Of a stretch of 12,465 nt of DNA, positions 6,442 to 12,465 are shown piece after piece. Origin of the DNA: JADHUC01 sp964617665 (GTDB lineage: Bacteria; Planctomycetota; Planctomycetia; Pirellulales; Pirellulaceae); contig CAZUAH010000413.1 of the NCBI GenBank assembly GCA_964617665.1, positions 1 to 12,465 of the forward strand, read 5' to 3'. The position numbers and the translations under genes were made by a program. The notes under the pieces were generated by a model. It searched no databases and had not been told where the DNA came from. It saw only the letters and a program-made list of their open reading frames with translations. Each line of letters opens with the position of its first letter. Position 1 is the first letter of the stretch.

Positions 6442-7611
6442 TCATTTCAGCCTATTCTCGAACCAGACCGGCCCGCCCCACTTGCCTGTGACAACGATGT
6501 CCAGGTCGCCGTCGTCGTCCAAATCGATGACCGGGATGCTCATCCCCGAACCGATTCCCTGGCCGAACGAAACGGTGTGCTTCGTCCATATTGTAGTCCG
6601 TCCAGGTTGTACTTCGTACCAGAATACACCGGGCGGATCGTCGCCACCTGGGTCGTGGCCGTTGTGTGCTCTGAATCGTTTGCCAGTCACCAAGTCCAAA
6701 TCGCCATCTTCATCCACATCCGCCAACGTGAGGCTGTGGGCTTGGCTCCAGCTGTCGTCGATCACGTGCTGCTTCCAGACCCTTTCAGCCCCATTCGTAA
6801 TCTGTTGGTACCAGAAGATCCCGTACTTGTGGGCCGAACTTGTGATGATGTCGTTCAGGCCATCGCCGTTCACGTCGTACACGAGAATTTGTGGGGTATG
6901 ATCCGGCTTGTCTTCCCCCAAGCTGCCAACAGCCAACGGATGTTCCTTCCATTCGCCGCTTCGCGGATCGACAGGGGCTTCGTACCATGCGCCCGGTCGC
7001 AAAATATCGGCTCGCCCATCGCCGTTGACATCACCGGCACCGACGCCCCAGATGTTCTGCTTTTCCGACACTGTGTGCTTCAGAACACCGCGTTTGCCGC
7101 CAGGCAGAGTGCCTACCTCGTACCAGACTGTGCTCCTGACACCCGGCAGAATCTCGTCGTGTTTGCCATCGTTGTCGACATCCCAAAGGTCGCCATGTTC
7201 AAAGTTGCCGTCCACCTCGATTACGGTTTCTGGCCACAGACGGCCATTAAGGCCGATGTTACGGAACCAGACAGATCGTTTTTCATGCCACGAGCAGGAT
7301 ACGACGTCCAATCGCCCATCGCCATCGACGTCCAAGGGAGCGTTCATGAAATCGTACATGTATCCGTCACCCTGCTCGTCGACACTCCCTTTCAGTTCGC
7401 GGATCTTGACCGCTTTCCATTCCGGAGCCAGGTAGACATTGGGCCCAGCGACGATGTCCAACTTGCCGTCGCTGTCGAAATCGCCCACTCCGCAGGCTTC
7501 ACTTCGATAGTTGCCAACTCGGTGCATGACGAATTTCGGCGGATCAGCCGATCTCGCGACGTTCGCGCAAACGAATATGGACGTCAGACAGCAGAGCAAG
7601 ATAGGTCGCAT
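6442..7611 (-). CDS. Secreted FG-GAP/VCBS repeat protein, predicted seven-bladed beta-propeller
   Basis: A 389-residue exported protein with a signal peptide (hydrophobic ILLCCLTSIFVCANVA, cut near ARSAD). It contains seven calcium-loop motifs of the DxDxDG type: DFDSDG (44), DVDGDG (94), DVDNDG (144), DVNGDG (194), DVNGDG (246), DVDEDG (298) and DLDDDG (363). The spacing is about 50 residues for the first six and 65 for the last, fitting a seven-bladed integrin-alpha-like propeller. Aromatic closing strands recur (VWFRN, VWYEV, AWYEA, IFWYQQ, VFWYEV, VWFENRLK). No catalytic residues are apparent; such proteins may bind glycans or proteins at the surface, but the function here is unknown. The frame is open upstream to 7956, but the ATG at 7611 has both the ribosome site and the signal peptide. 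It lies 92 bp downstream of the DUF1080 gene and is probably co-transcribed. Confidence 0.85.
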   Translation of the reverse strand: MRPILLCCLTSIFVCANVARSADPPKFVMHRVGNYRSEACGVGDFDSDGKLDIVAGPNVYLAPEWKAVKIRELKGSVDEQGDGYMYDFMNAPLDVDGDGRLDVVSCSWHEKRSVWFRNIGLNGRLWPETVIEVDGNFEHGDLWDVDNDGKHDEILPGVRSTVWYEVGTLPGGKRGVLKHTVSEKQNIWGVGAGDVNGDGRADILRPGAWYEAPVDPRSGEWKEHPLAVGSLGEDKPDHTPQILVYDVNGDGLNDIITSSAHKYGIFWYQQITNGAERVWKQHVIDDSWSQAHSLTLADVDEDGDLDLVTGKRFRAHNGHDPGGDDPPGVFWYEVQPGRTTIWTKHTVSFGQGIGSGMSIPVIDLDDDGDLDIVVTGKWGGPVWFENRLK

Positions 7612-7618
7612 GGTTTGA

Positions 7619-7623
7619 CTCCT
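7619..7623 (-). promoter_or_regulatory. Shine-Dalgarno site that fixes the FG-GAP gene start
   Basis: AGGAG on the minus strand, seven bases before the ATG at 7611. It rules out the upstream in-frame start at 7956, which would add 115 charged, low-complexity residues overlapping the DUF1080 gene and bury the signal peptide. Confidence 0.75.
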
Positions 7624-7703
7624 GTTAGGGCAGGAAGGATCGGAACGGTCACCGACAGTTCCACTTCGCTGGGCATGCATCGTCAATCTGGAAGTCGAAC
7701 GAT

Positions 7704-8798
7704 CTACTTCTCGACGCACCAAATGTTTCTGAATTGCAGCGGGTTGCCATGGCCCTGCAACTTGATCGGCCCGGGCGTGCCTTCGGGATCGCCGCGATGG
7801 CCGCCGGTGGGTCCGCTGATCTCCTGGTTTTCGTAAATCACCACCCCATTGTGTTTGACGCTCATGACCGCATTTCTGACCTTGTTGCCATTTTCGTCTC
7901 GTACCGCATTGGTGAACTCGACGTCGTACGTCTGCCAAACGAGAGGTGGAAAGCACATGTTCACCTCCGGAACCGCCTTCTTATAGATCCCGCCGCATTC
8001 GTTGTCCAAGCCCTCCAGGCCAAACGAGTCCAGAATTTGCATTTCGTAATGATCCACCTGATAGAAGCCGCTGTTGCCGCGTCCTTGACCGCGAGCATCC
8101 GGCCGAAACGGCAGCATGAACTCGACGTGCATTGCATAGTTGTTGAGCTTCCGCTTGGTCCGCATGTCCTTTCCGTCCGTATTCAACAGCTTCGTCTGTT
8201 CGTCCAAACGGCCGCCATTCCACTCGTCCTTGTTCGAGCCGTCAAACAGCGCAATCGCATCGGCCGGCGGCTTCTCTCCAATCGTGGGGCTCGTGCGCGC
8301 CGTCTTTTTCAACTCGAAGGCTTTGCCGTCATCGGTCTTGCCGGTCATGGTCTCGCCGCTGATCGCTGCGCAGTACTCTTTGTGGCCTTCGGGCGGAAAC
8401 TGTCTGGTTGCCGAAAACTCTTGGGGCGACTTGCCCAGATAGTTCTTGTTCCCGCTAGCTGGCTCAAACAGAACCTCTTCGCCATCCATTCGGCCATCCA
8501 TCAGCATCTTGTTCTTGCCATCCCAGCCGTCACCGGGCAATCCACCTGGGTAGACAACGGCCTGAAACGCACCTTGGCCCAGTGCGATCACCTGACAGCC
8601 CAATTTGGCGCCACCTTCGATCTGCCCTGCATACTCGCCTTGCACATGGAATTCGATGGGGAGCTCAGGATCACTCGGATCGGTCCATAAGCCTTTCCAT
8701 TTCTGTTCCGCACCATTCAATGACCCGACCACGAATACTGCAATCGTGAATGCGACGCCGACAGTCATCTTTGTTCTTGCTTGAGGCTCGCTCATCAT
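7704..8798 (-). CDS. Secreted DUF1080 (3-keto-disaccharide hydrolase type) protein
   Basis: A 364-residue exported protein. The signal peptide has a Lys/Arg n-region and a hydrophobic core MTVGVAFTIAVFVVGSL, cut near LNGAE (about 30). Residues 31-175 form an extra N-terminal domain. The DUF1080 domain (concanavalin-like beta-sandwich) spans about 182-364: AIALFDGSNKDEWNGG, YAMHVEFMLPF, the hallmark GNSGFY (241-246), YEMQILDSFG (251), WQTYDVEF, and the closing PIKLQGHGNPLQFRNIW. Some DUF1080 members hydrolyse 3-keto-glycosides, and planctomycetes carry many paralogues; no substrate can be assigned here. The ribosome site GGAAGGAG precedes two adjacent ATG codons (8798 and 8795), either of which could be used. 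It is first in a head-to-tail set with the FG-GAP, ABC and TolC genes. Confidence 0.9.
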   Translation of the reverse strand: MMSEPQARTKMTVGVAFTIAVFVVGSLNGAEQKWKGLWTDPSDPELPIEFHVQGEYAGQIEGGAKLGCQVIALGQGAFQAVVYPGGLPGDGWDGKNKMLMDGRMDGEEVLFEPASGNKNYLGKSPQEFSATRQFPPEGHKEYCAAISGETMTGKTDDGKAFELKKTARTSPTIGEKPPADAIALFDGSNKDEWNGGRLDEQTKLLNTDGKDMRTKRKLNNYAMHVEFMLPFRPDARGQGRGNSGFYQVDHYEMQILDSFGLEGLDNECGGIYKKAVPEVNMCFPPLVWQTYDVEFTNAVRDENGNKVRNAVMSVKHNGVVIYENQEISGPTGGHRGDPEGTPGPIKLQGHGNPLQFRNIWCVEK

Positions 8799-8903
8799 GT
8801 TGCTCCTTCCAGAAGACTTTCTGCGTTCAATACCTAGGTAACTGAGGTTCCGTGAACTAGGCCAAATGTGTGGACCGTTTCACGTTGTGTCCCGCATTGT
8901 ATA

Positions 8904-8918
8904 TTCCCATCATGGGAA
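8904..8918. promoter_or_regulatory. Candidate operator palindrome
   Basis: TTCCCATCATGGGAA is a perfect palindrome with 7-bp arms around a single central C. It lies 106 bp upstream of the DUF1080 start. The symmetry fits a dimeric repressor or activator site for the five-gene set, but no promoter elements were recognised to anchor it. Confidence 0.3.
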
Positions 8919-9091
8919 GGCCAACTCGCCACGTAAACCCAGAAGGAGAAGGAATCGGAGCCCGCGGCAATGCTGAAGAACGAGATGGCCGGCAGCTTGG
9001 CTCTGGCGTGCTGGATTCTATTCGCGTGGCCCCCAGCGCAAAGAGCTACGGCGAAGCTTGTATCGGCCACTCAGCATCGGCCAAGAAATAG

Positions 9092-9149
9092 GTGGCGTAA
9101 GCTTCCAGCTTGCGGTCCATACAACTCGCAAGCTGGAAGCTTACGCCAC
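9092..9149. repeat. Perfect 23-bp inverted repeat (REP/MITE-like hairpin)
   Basis: The two 23-bp arms (9092-9114 and 9127-9149) are exact reverse complements around a 12-bp loop; the core reads GTAAGCTTCCAGCTTGCG. Elements with this kind of core are, in my recollection, scattered in many copies through planctomycete genomes. It lies 90 bp beyond the stop of the large 1020-residue gene and could end or stabilise its transcript, although no strong T-run follows. Perfect arms imply recent insertion or active maintenance. Confidence 0.85.
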
Positions 9150-9238
9150 GGAAGATGCGACAGTAATTGTTCGGCCGATGCTTACTTGGGAACGCACGCG
9201 CGACTCTCGGATGTGACGATTGCGCAAGACGGTACGAT

Positions 9239-12200
9239 CTACGGTGCCGGCGCGGGCAGTAACTCGGTTCCCTTTGGAGCCAACGTGAACTTCACCGGAT
9301 TCGATGCCGCCGTGTCTCCGCGTACGACTACCAATTCTGCCTCGGTTGCCTCGGCAAGCGGCAGTTCTGGAATCTTGACCCGCACGCCCAAGTCGTACCA
9401 ACCTTGAATTTCGGGCTGCAACTCAAGCCCTTTGACATACAGAAGCACCTGACCGGGTTCCGGACCAAATCCCTCGCCCGCGATGCTGACCATGTCGCCA
9501 GCGGCCACAGTATCGACATCGGTCGAGAAGGCCGCCGGGTCGACCGGCAGAATCTCCTCTCGTTCCAGCGAGGTCCCGTTGTTCGTTTCTGATGTCTCGA
9601 CTATCTCGCCGTGGCTATCCACAATTGCGTGCACTTTGGCAAACGGAGCCGGATTTCCATCCGCATCGCGTCCCATCTCGTACACTTCCCACGGTAGCCG
9701 CACGTCTACCGACTGCGTTTCGCCTGCCTTGATCGCCTCGACTCGCACACCGGCCTGCGGCAGGTCTTCGTTCAAGCGATCGTCGTTGGACGCGATCACC
9801 GATACGTTGAACGGTGTGGTCAACTCTACACTGCTGTTGTTGCGGATCCACACGCGAAAACGTGGCCCTAGTTTTTGGTCCGGGTGCCCGGCATCAACGA
9901 ATCGGATGGCCAGTAGTTGCACGTCGTGCTGCTGCTTCTCGACGACCACTTCCGGCGCATCCACCCACGTGCCGCTGCCAACGGCGTAGAGCGGTTCCCA
10001 GCGCGGGTAGCTGTAGGTGACGATCCGAGGGCACGAATGATAGACGATCGGCCGACAGTATGTTGGTCTGGGATCGTAACCAAAGTGGCAATGGTCCCAC
10101 AAGCACCATCGCACCCAATCCGACCAACGCGGCCACCAAACACGGCTGGGGTACGATCTCGGTCCGCAATAGTGATGGCCGAAATGCACGCTCAGGTACG
10201 ATCTGGATAGGCGTCCGCAATGATGATGCCGTCGCCAATCGCGATGATCGTACAAATGGGAATACAGGTGCAAACGTCGAGCAACATCGCCCGAATGGTG
10301 GTGATTGTACTGTCGGGTCAAGTCAATCCTGCGAGCAACGTTGCTGTGGAGGATCGAGTCCAGGTGCCCGCCTTTGAGTCGATCGTGAAATGAATGGTGG
10401 CGATGGCCGGAATGTAATGCCCCTGGATGTCGCGACGGATGACGGCTTAGGTCAATCTTGGCGACATGCCCGTGTCCAACCTTCGCGTGGGGGCGATGAT
10501 CATGTCGATCAGCGTCCGAGTGTCCTGCTTTCGGTTTTGGGTGGTGAACGATTCGATCGGCATCTGGGGGCCGAACCTTCGATGGCGAGGAATGGCCGTG
10601 CCTATCAGCATCGGGGGGTCCGGCCTTTGGTCGCGCGTGAAGACCTGGTACGTCCGCGTCAGGATATCCGTTGCGTTCGATCGATTTGACGAACATTGAT
10701 TTCAGGGAATCTGGCCGGCCACGGCGAGCGATCTCCGCAGAACGTTCGCGCAGTCGGCTAACCATCTCCTCGCGCGAGGCCGGTTTCTCCAATGCCGGTC
10801 GTTTAGCTGGATCCGGTCGCGATGTCCGAAAGATCGATGTGCCAGTGCGCCCGTTTGCCGGCCTTGGACCGGAAGATGTCTGTGGGTTCGATCGGACAAT
10901 GGGGGCAGGCGGTTTCGCTCCAAGTTTCTCGAACCGTTCCCGAATCGAATTCAATTGGTTGCCCCCGCCGCTGGGTTGGGCGATTGCCGGGGCTGCCGAA
11001 GGCTTTCGCCCACCTGCGCCACTCGGCCTAGTCGGTTTGTCTCTTGATGTCAGGTCAATTGACTTGGGGGCAGCTTTCGCGGCCGGCGGCGACTGCTTCA
11101 CGATATTAGGCACCGACGGTCTGGCCGGCGAGGCGGGTCTTGGCGGAGTCGATCGTGCCTTGAGTTGCTCGAGCCGTTCGCGAATCGATTTTGCCCGCTC
11201 GGCCGCGTCGCTTACCCGACCGGCTGCAGGGACGGACGAAGAACCCCGCCCATCGGCGTCCGGCGCAGGTGGTCTGCGCTGCGAAAACAGTTCCGTCGCC
11301 TTGGGACTGGATTTCGGAGTGGTCGGTGATTGCCTGACGATCGACGGCGTCGATGGTTTGGGCGGCACAACAAGCTTTGGCGTAGATGGCTTTGTGGGCG
11401 TAGTCTTGGACGTTGGCGCGGGCGTTCTTGGCGTCGGCGCCTGTTCGCGCAATCGGGAAAACAGCTGACGTTGGGCCTCGATTCTTGGATCGATCCGCGG
11501 AGATGGCGATGAAGGGCTTGGTCTCGATACCGTCGGCTTCGGAGCCCTATCTCGATCGCGCATTTCAGCCAAACGTCTGAATACATCGTTTGTGCTCTGC
11601 GGTGCCGACGGAGACGGCGTTGGCGGTCTCACTCGCGGTGCCGTATTCTGCGGTTTCTCGGTAATCCGAGGAGTAGTTGGCTGCGGTCTTACGCGTATTG
11701 GCTTCGACGTCGGTGATGACTGACCGCTGGACCGCGCACCCGCCCCAAACATACTGCCTAAAGAACTCGATCGACCATTTTGCCCCCGGAATACCTGGGG
11801 CGTCGGGTTGGATGGTCTGGGCTGAGATATCCTTGGTGGGCTCGATTTGGGCTGCGTCGGTGTTACTCTTGGCATGGTGAATGACGGTCTCGGTTGAGTA
11901 TGTGACCGCCCGCTTGACCTACTCGGCGTAGGCGTCGGTCGCGCGGTTGGCGCTGGACTACTGCGAAACGACCTGGGGATGCTCGGCGTGCTGGGTGCGA
12001 CGGATCGGCTTCGCGAAGTGCTTGGTGCGGGCCTGCTGGGCGTTTGGATCCGCGGTGTGGGTCTTGGCGCTGACCTGGGAGTCTGGACCCGTGGTGTGGG
12101 TCTCGGCGCTGACCTTGTAGCAGGAGCGTGCGTGGACCGCGCACTGGCCTGCGGACCGGACGCGTTGCCGCGACCATTGAACATCCCACGGAGTGAGTTT

Positions 12201-12301
12201 GGCTGGGCTGCGGTACTCTGCGCGAGTGACATACTCAGGGTGAGCAGCGAGGCAACGCCCGCCGACGCAATGGATCTCATCTTCCCGTATCTGCGGCACA
12301 T
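9239..12301 (-). CDS. Large exported Pro/Ser/Arg- and His-rich protein with C-terminal CARDB-like and IPT/TIG-like domains
   Basis: A 1020-residue protein of unknown function. Its parts are: a signal peptide (about 1-32, core VASLLTLSMSLA, cut near TAAQ); a very basic disordered Pro/Ser/Thr/Arg region (33-540) with two repeat systems; four tandem 16-residue repeats (545-608); a His-rich stretch to about 712; a Trp/Tyr/Cys-rich segment (about 689-770; Cys 695, 712, 733, 738, 749, 757); a CARDB-like Ig domain (about 790-915, ending in DSHGEIVETSETNN); and an IPT/TIG-like domain (about 921-1010, VAAGDMVSIAGEGFGPEPG). This architecture suggests an envelope or extracellular-matrix protein whose cationic half may contact anionic polymers and whose C-terminal beta-domains bind a partner. 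GGAGG seven bases upstream supports the 12301 start; a second ATG at 12280 would also leave a signal peptide. It appears monocistronic. Its C-terminal domains resemble those of other planctomycete surface proteins, but I recognise no named family. Confidence 0.85.
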   Translation of the reverse strand: MCRRYGKMRSIASAGVASLLTLSMSLAQSTAAQPNSLRGMFNGRGNASGPQASARSTHAPATRSAPRPTPRVQTPRSAPRPTPRIQTPSRPAPSTSRSRSVAPSTPSIPRSFRSSPAPTARPTPTPSRSSGRSHTQPRPSFTMPRVTPTQPKSSPPRISQPRPSNPTPQVFRGQNGRSSSLGSMFGAGARSSGQSSPTSKPIRVRPQPTTPRITEKPQNTAPRVRPPTPSPSAPQSTNDVFRRLAEMRDRDRAPKPTVSRPSPSSPSPRIDPRIEAQRQLFSRLREQAPTPRTPAPTSKTTPTKPSTPKLVVPPKPSTPSIVRQSPTTPKSSPKATELFSQRRPPAPDADGRGSSSVPAAGRVSDAAERAKSIRERLEQLKARSTPPRPASPARPSVPNIVKQSPPAAKAAPKSIDLTSRDKPTRPSGAGGRKPSAAPAIAQPSGGGNQLNSIRERFEKLGAKPPAPIVRSNPQTSSGPRPANGRTGTSIFRTSRPDPAKRPALEKPASREEMVSRLRERSAEIARRGRPDSLKSMFVKSIERNGYPDADVPGLHARPKAGPPDADRHGHSSPSKVRPPDADRIVHHPKPKAGHSDADRHDHRPHAKVGHGHVAKIDLSRHPSRHPGALHSGHRHHSFHDRLKGGHLDSILHSNVARRIDLTRQYNHHHSGDVARRLHLYSHLYDHRDWRRHHHCGRLSRSYLSVHFGHHYCGPRSYPSRVWWPRWSDWVRWCLWDHCHFGYDPRPTYCRPIVYHSCPRIVTYSYPRWEPLYAVGSGTWVDAPEVVVEKQQHDVQLLAIRFVDAGHPDQKLGPRFRVWIRNNSSVELTTPFNVSVIASNDDRLNEDLPQAGVRVEAIKAGETQSVDVRLPWEVYEMGRDADGNPAPFAKVHAIVDSHGEIVETSETNNGTSLEREEILPVDPAAFSTDVDTVAAGDMVSIAGEGFGPEPGQVLLYVKGLELQPEIQGWYDLGVRVKIPELPLAEATEAELVVVRGDTAASNPVKFTLAPKGTELLPAPAP
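10478..10669 (-). repeat. Four tandem 48-bp repeats (16-residue DAD units)
   Basis: Residues 545-608 divide exactly into four 16-residue units: GYPDADVPGLHARPKA, GPPDADRHGHSSPSKV, RPPDADRIVHHPKPKA and GHSDADRHDHRPHAKV. The invariant DAD sits at positions 4-6 and a Lys at position 15. Codons and flanks vary, which suggests selection on the protein pattern. Confidence 0.85.
10883..11356 (-). repeat. Two diverged modules of about 79 residues in the large protein
   Basis: Residues 316-394 and 395-473 share order and spacing: PSTPSIVRQSP / PSVPNIVKQSP, then SSPKATEL / AAPKSIDL, and finally SIRERLEQLKA / SIRERFEKLGA. The offset is 79 residues at the start and 80 at the SIRER helix. The linkers have diverged, so this is an older duplication than the 13-residue repeats. 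Confidence 0.75.
12038..12115 (-). repeat. Two tandem 39-bp repeats (13-residue units)
   Basis: Residues 63-75 and 76-88 of the large protein read RSAPRPTPRVQTP and RSAPRPTPRIQTP. The DNA is nearly identical too, so this is a recent in-frame duplication in the basic Pro-rich region. Confidence 0.85.
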
Positions 12302-12308
12302 GGCTCGT

Positions 12309-12313
12309 CCTCC
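12309..12313 (-). promoter_or_regulatory. Strong Shine-Dalgarno site of the large surface protein
   Basis: GGAGG on the minus strand, seven bases before the ATG at 12301. It favours this start over the in-frame ATG at 12280. The remaining sequence up to 12465 presumably contains the promoter, but I see no clear -35/-10 pair. Confidence 0.7.
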
Positions 12314-12465
12314 CGACGGACTAGGCTAAGTCAGTTTTGCCAAGACGCACTTCTCTCGCCGTAGTAGTCAGCAATCCTCATGCCCTGAGAACTCGGCCGC
12401 GGGGTGTCCACGCCTCGGGGGCGCCAAACTTGCTCTTTCCTGGTTAACTGAGCTGGTTTTGTGAG

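Larger units (their letters stand above)
8799..9238. other. 440-bp intergenic region with a palindrome, a hairpin repeat and a possible orphan signal-peptide start
   Basis: No convincing complete gene. It should contain the promoter of the DUF1080-led gene set and the 3' end of the large 1020-residue gene's transcript. It holds a 10-bp palindrome TACCTAGGTA (8831-8840), a 15-bp palindrome (8904-8918) and a long hairpin repeat (9092-9149). On the plus strand, an ATG at 8970 preceded by CGGAG opens a frame whose first 30 residues look like a signal peptide (LALACWILFAW core, then Ala-rich). The frame then runs through the hairpin repeat into the antisense of the next gene. I treat that as a possible broken gene start, not a gene. 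Confidence 0.6.

Noticed and set aside
6316..7836. A 506-codon plus-strand open frame
   Set aside because: Antisense to the FG-GAP gene. Repeated Asp codons on the coding strand read as Val/Ile codons on the other, which keeps the antisense frame open. No ribosome site or signal peptide.
7612..7956. N-terminal extension of the FG-GAP protein
   Set aside because: It overlaps the DUF1080 gene, lacks a ribosome site and would hide the signal peptide; AGGAG supports the start at 7611.
7734..8690. A 318-codon plus-strand open frame
   Set aside because: Antisense shadow of the DUF1080 gene, which has a signal peptide, ribosome site and hallmark motifs.
10671..11468. A 265-codon plus-strand open frame with Gly/Val-rich sequence
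   Set aside because: Antisense to the Pro/Ser/Arg-rich repeats of the large surface protein; the low-complexity composition explains its openness.
12038..12115. Tandem repeats as a CRISPR array
   Set aside because: The units are directly adjacent with no spacers and encode an in-frame Pro-rich peptide.

Overview
The window looks like a piece of a Planctomycetota genome, most likely Pirellulales-like and probably metagenome-derived. The evidence is a GC-rich sequence, a Tat-exported GH116 protein carrying an extra beta-sandwich insert, a secreted DUF1080 protein, a secreted FG-GAP/VCBS propeller, a long TolC-type outer-membrane protein, a very large basic Pro/Ser/Arg-rich exported protein with CARDB-like and IPT-like C-terminal domains, and a long perfect hairpin of the kind I associate with planctomycete genomes. 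No search was run, so the taxonomy is inference.

Layout. From 1 to 2108 (minus) lies the N-terminal two thirds or so of a GH116-family glycosidase. It runs off the window edge and is split by a 10-N scaffold gap (593-602), whose two flanks are inverted copies of the same GGGGACAGG-type repeat. A 181-bp divergent intergenic region follows, then a secreted GH43/GH32-like five-bladed-propeller glycosidase (2290-3342, plus). Immediately after its stop codon is the C-terminal scrap of a tyrosine recombinase (about 3342-3461, plus).

From 8798 back to 3523 (minus) five genes run head to tail with short gaps: DUF1080 protein (8798-7704), seven-bladed FG-GAP propeller (7611-6442), a 72-codon ceramidase-like remnant (6425-6207), an ABC ATPase of the LolD/MacB type (6210-5455, ATGA overlap with the remnant) and a TolC-like outer-membrane factor (5406-3523). 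The membrane-fusion protein and permease that would normally join the ATPase to a TolC partner are absent, which suggests a deletion-scarred or rearranged locus.

A 440-bp intergenic region (8799-9238) holds a 15-bp palindrome and a 58-bp near-perfect-hairpin repeat (9092-9149). It is followed by a single large gene (12301-9239, minus) encoding a 1020-residue exported protein. Its disordered basic region contains three separate repeat systems, recurring short motifs, and a His/Trp/Cys-rich stretch ahead of the folded C-terminal domains.

Taken together, the annotated functions point to a polysaccharide- or glycoside-scavenging secretome (GH116, GH43-like, DUF1080) next to envelope proteins and a partial efflux system. 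There are at least three marks of mobile-element activity or rearrangement: the gap element, the recombinase scrap, and the hairpin repeat together with the ceramidase remnant. I found no tRNA, rRNA or CRISPR array.
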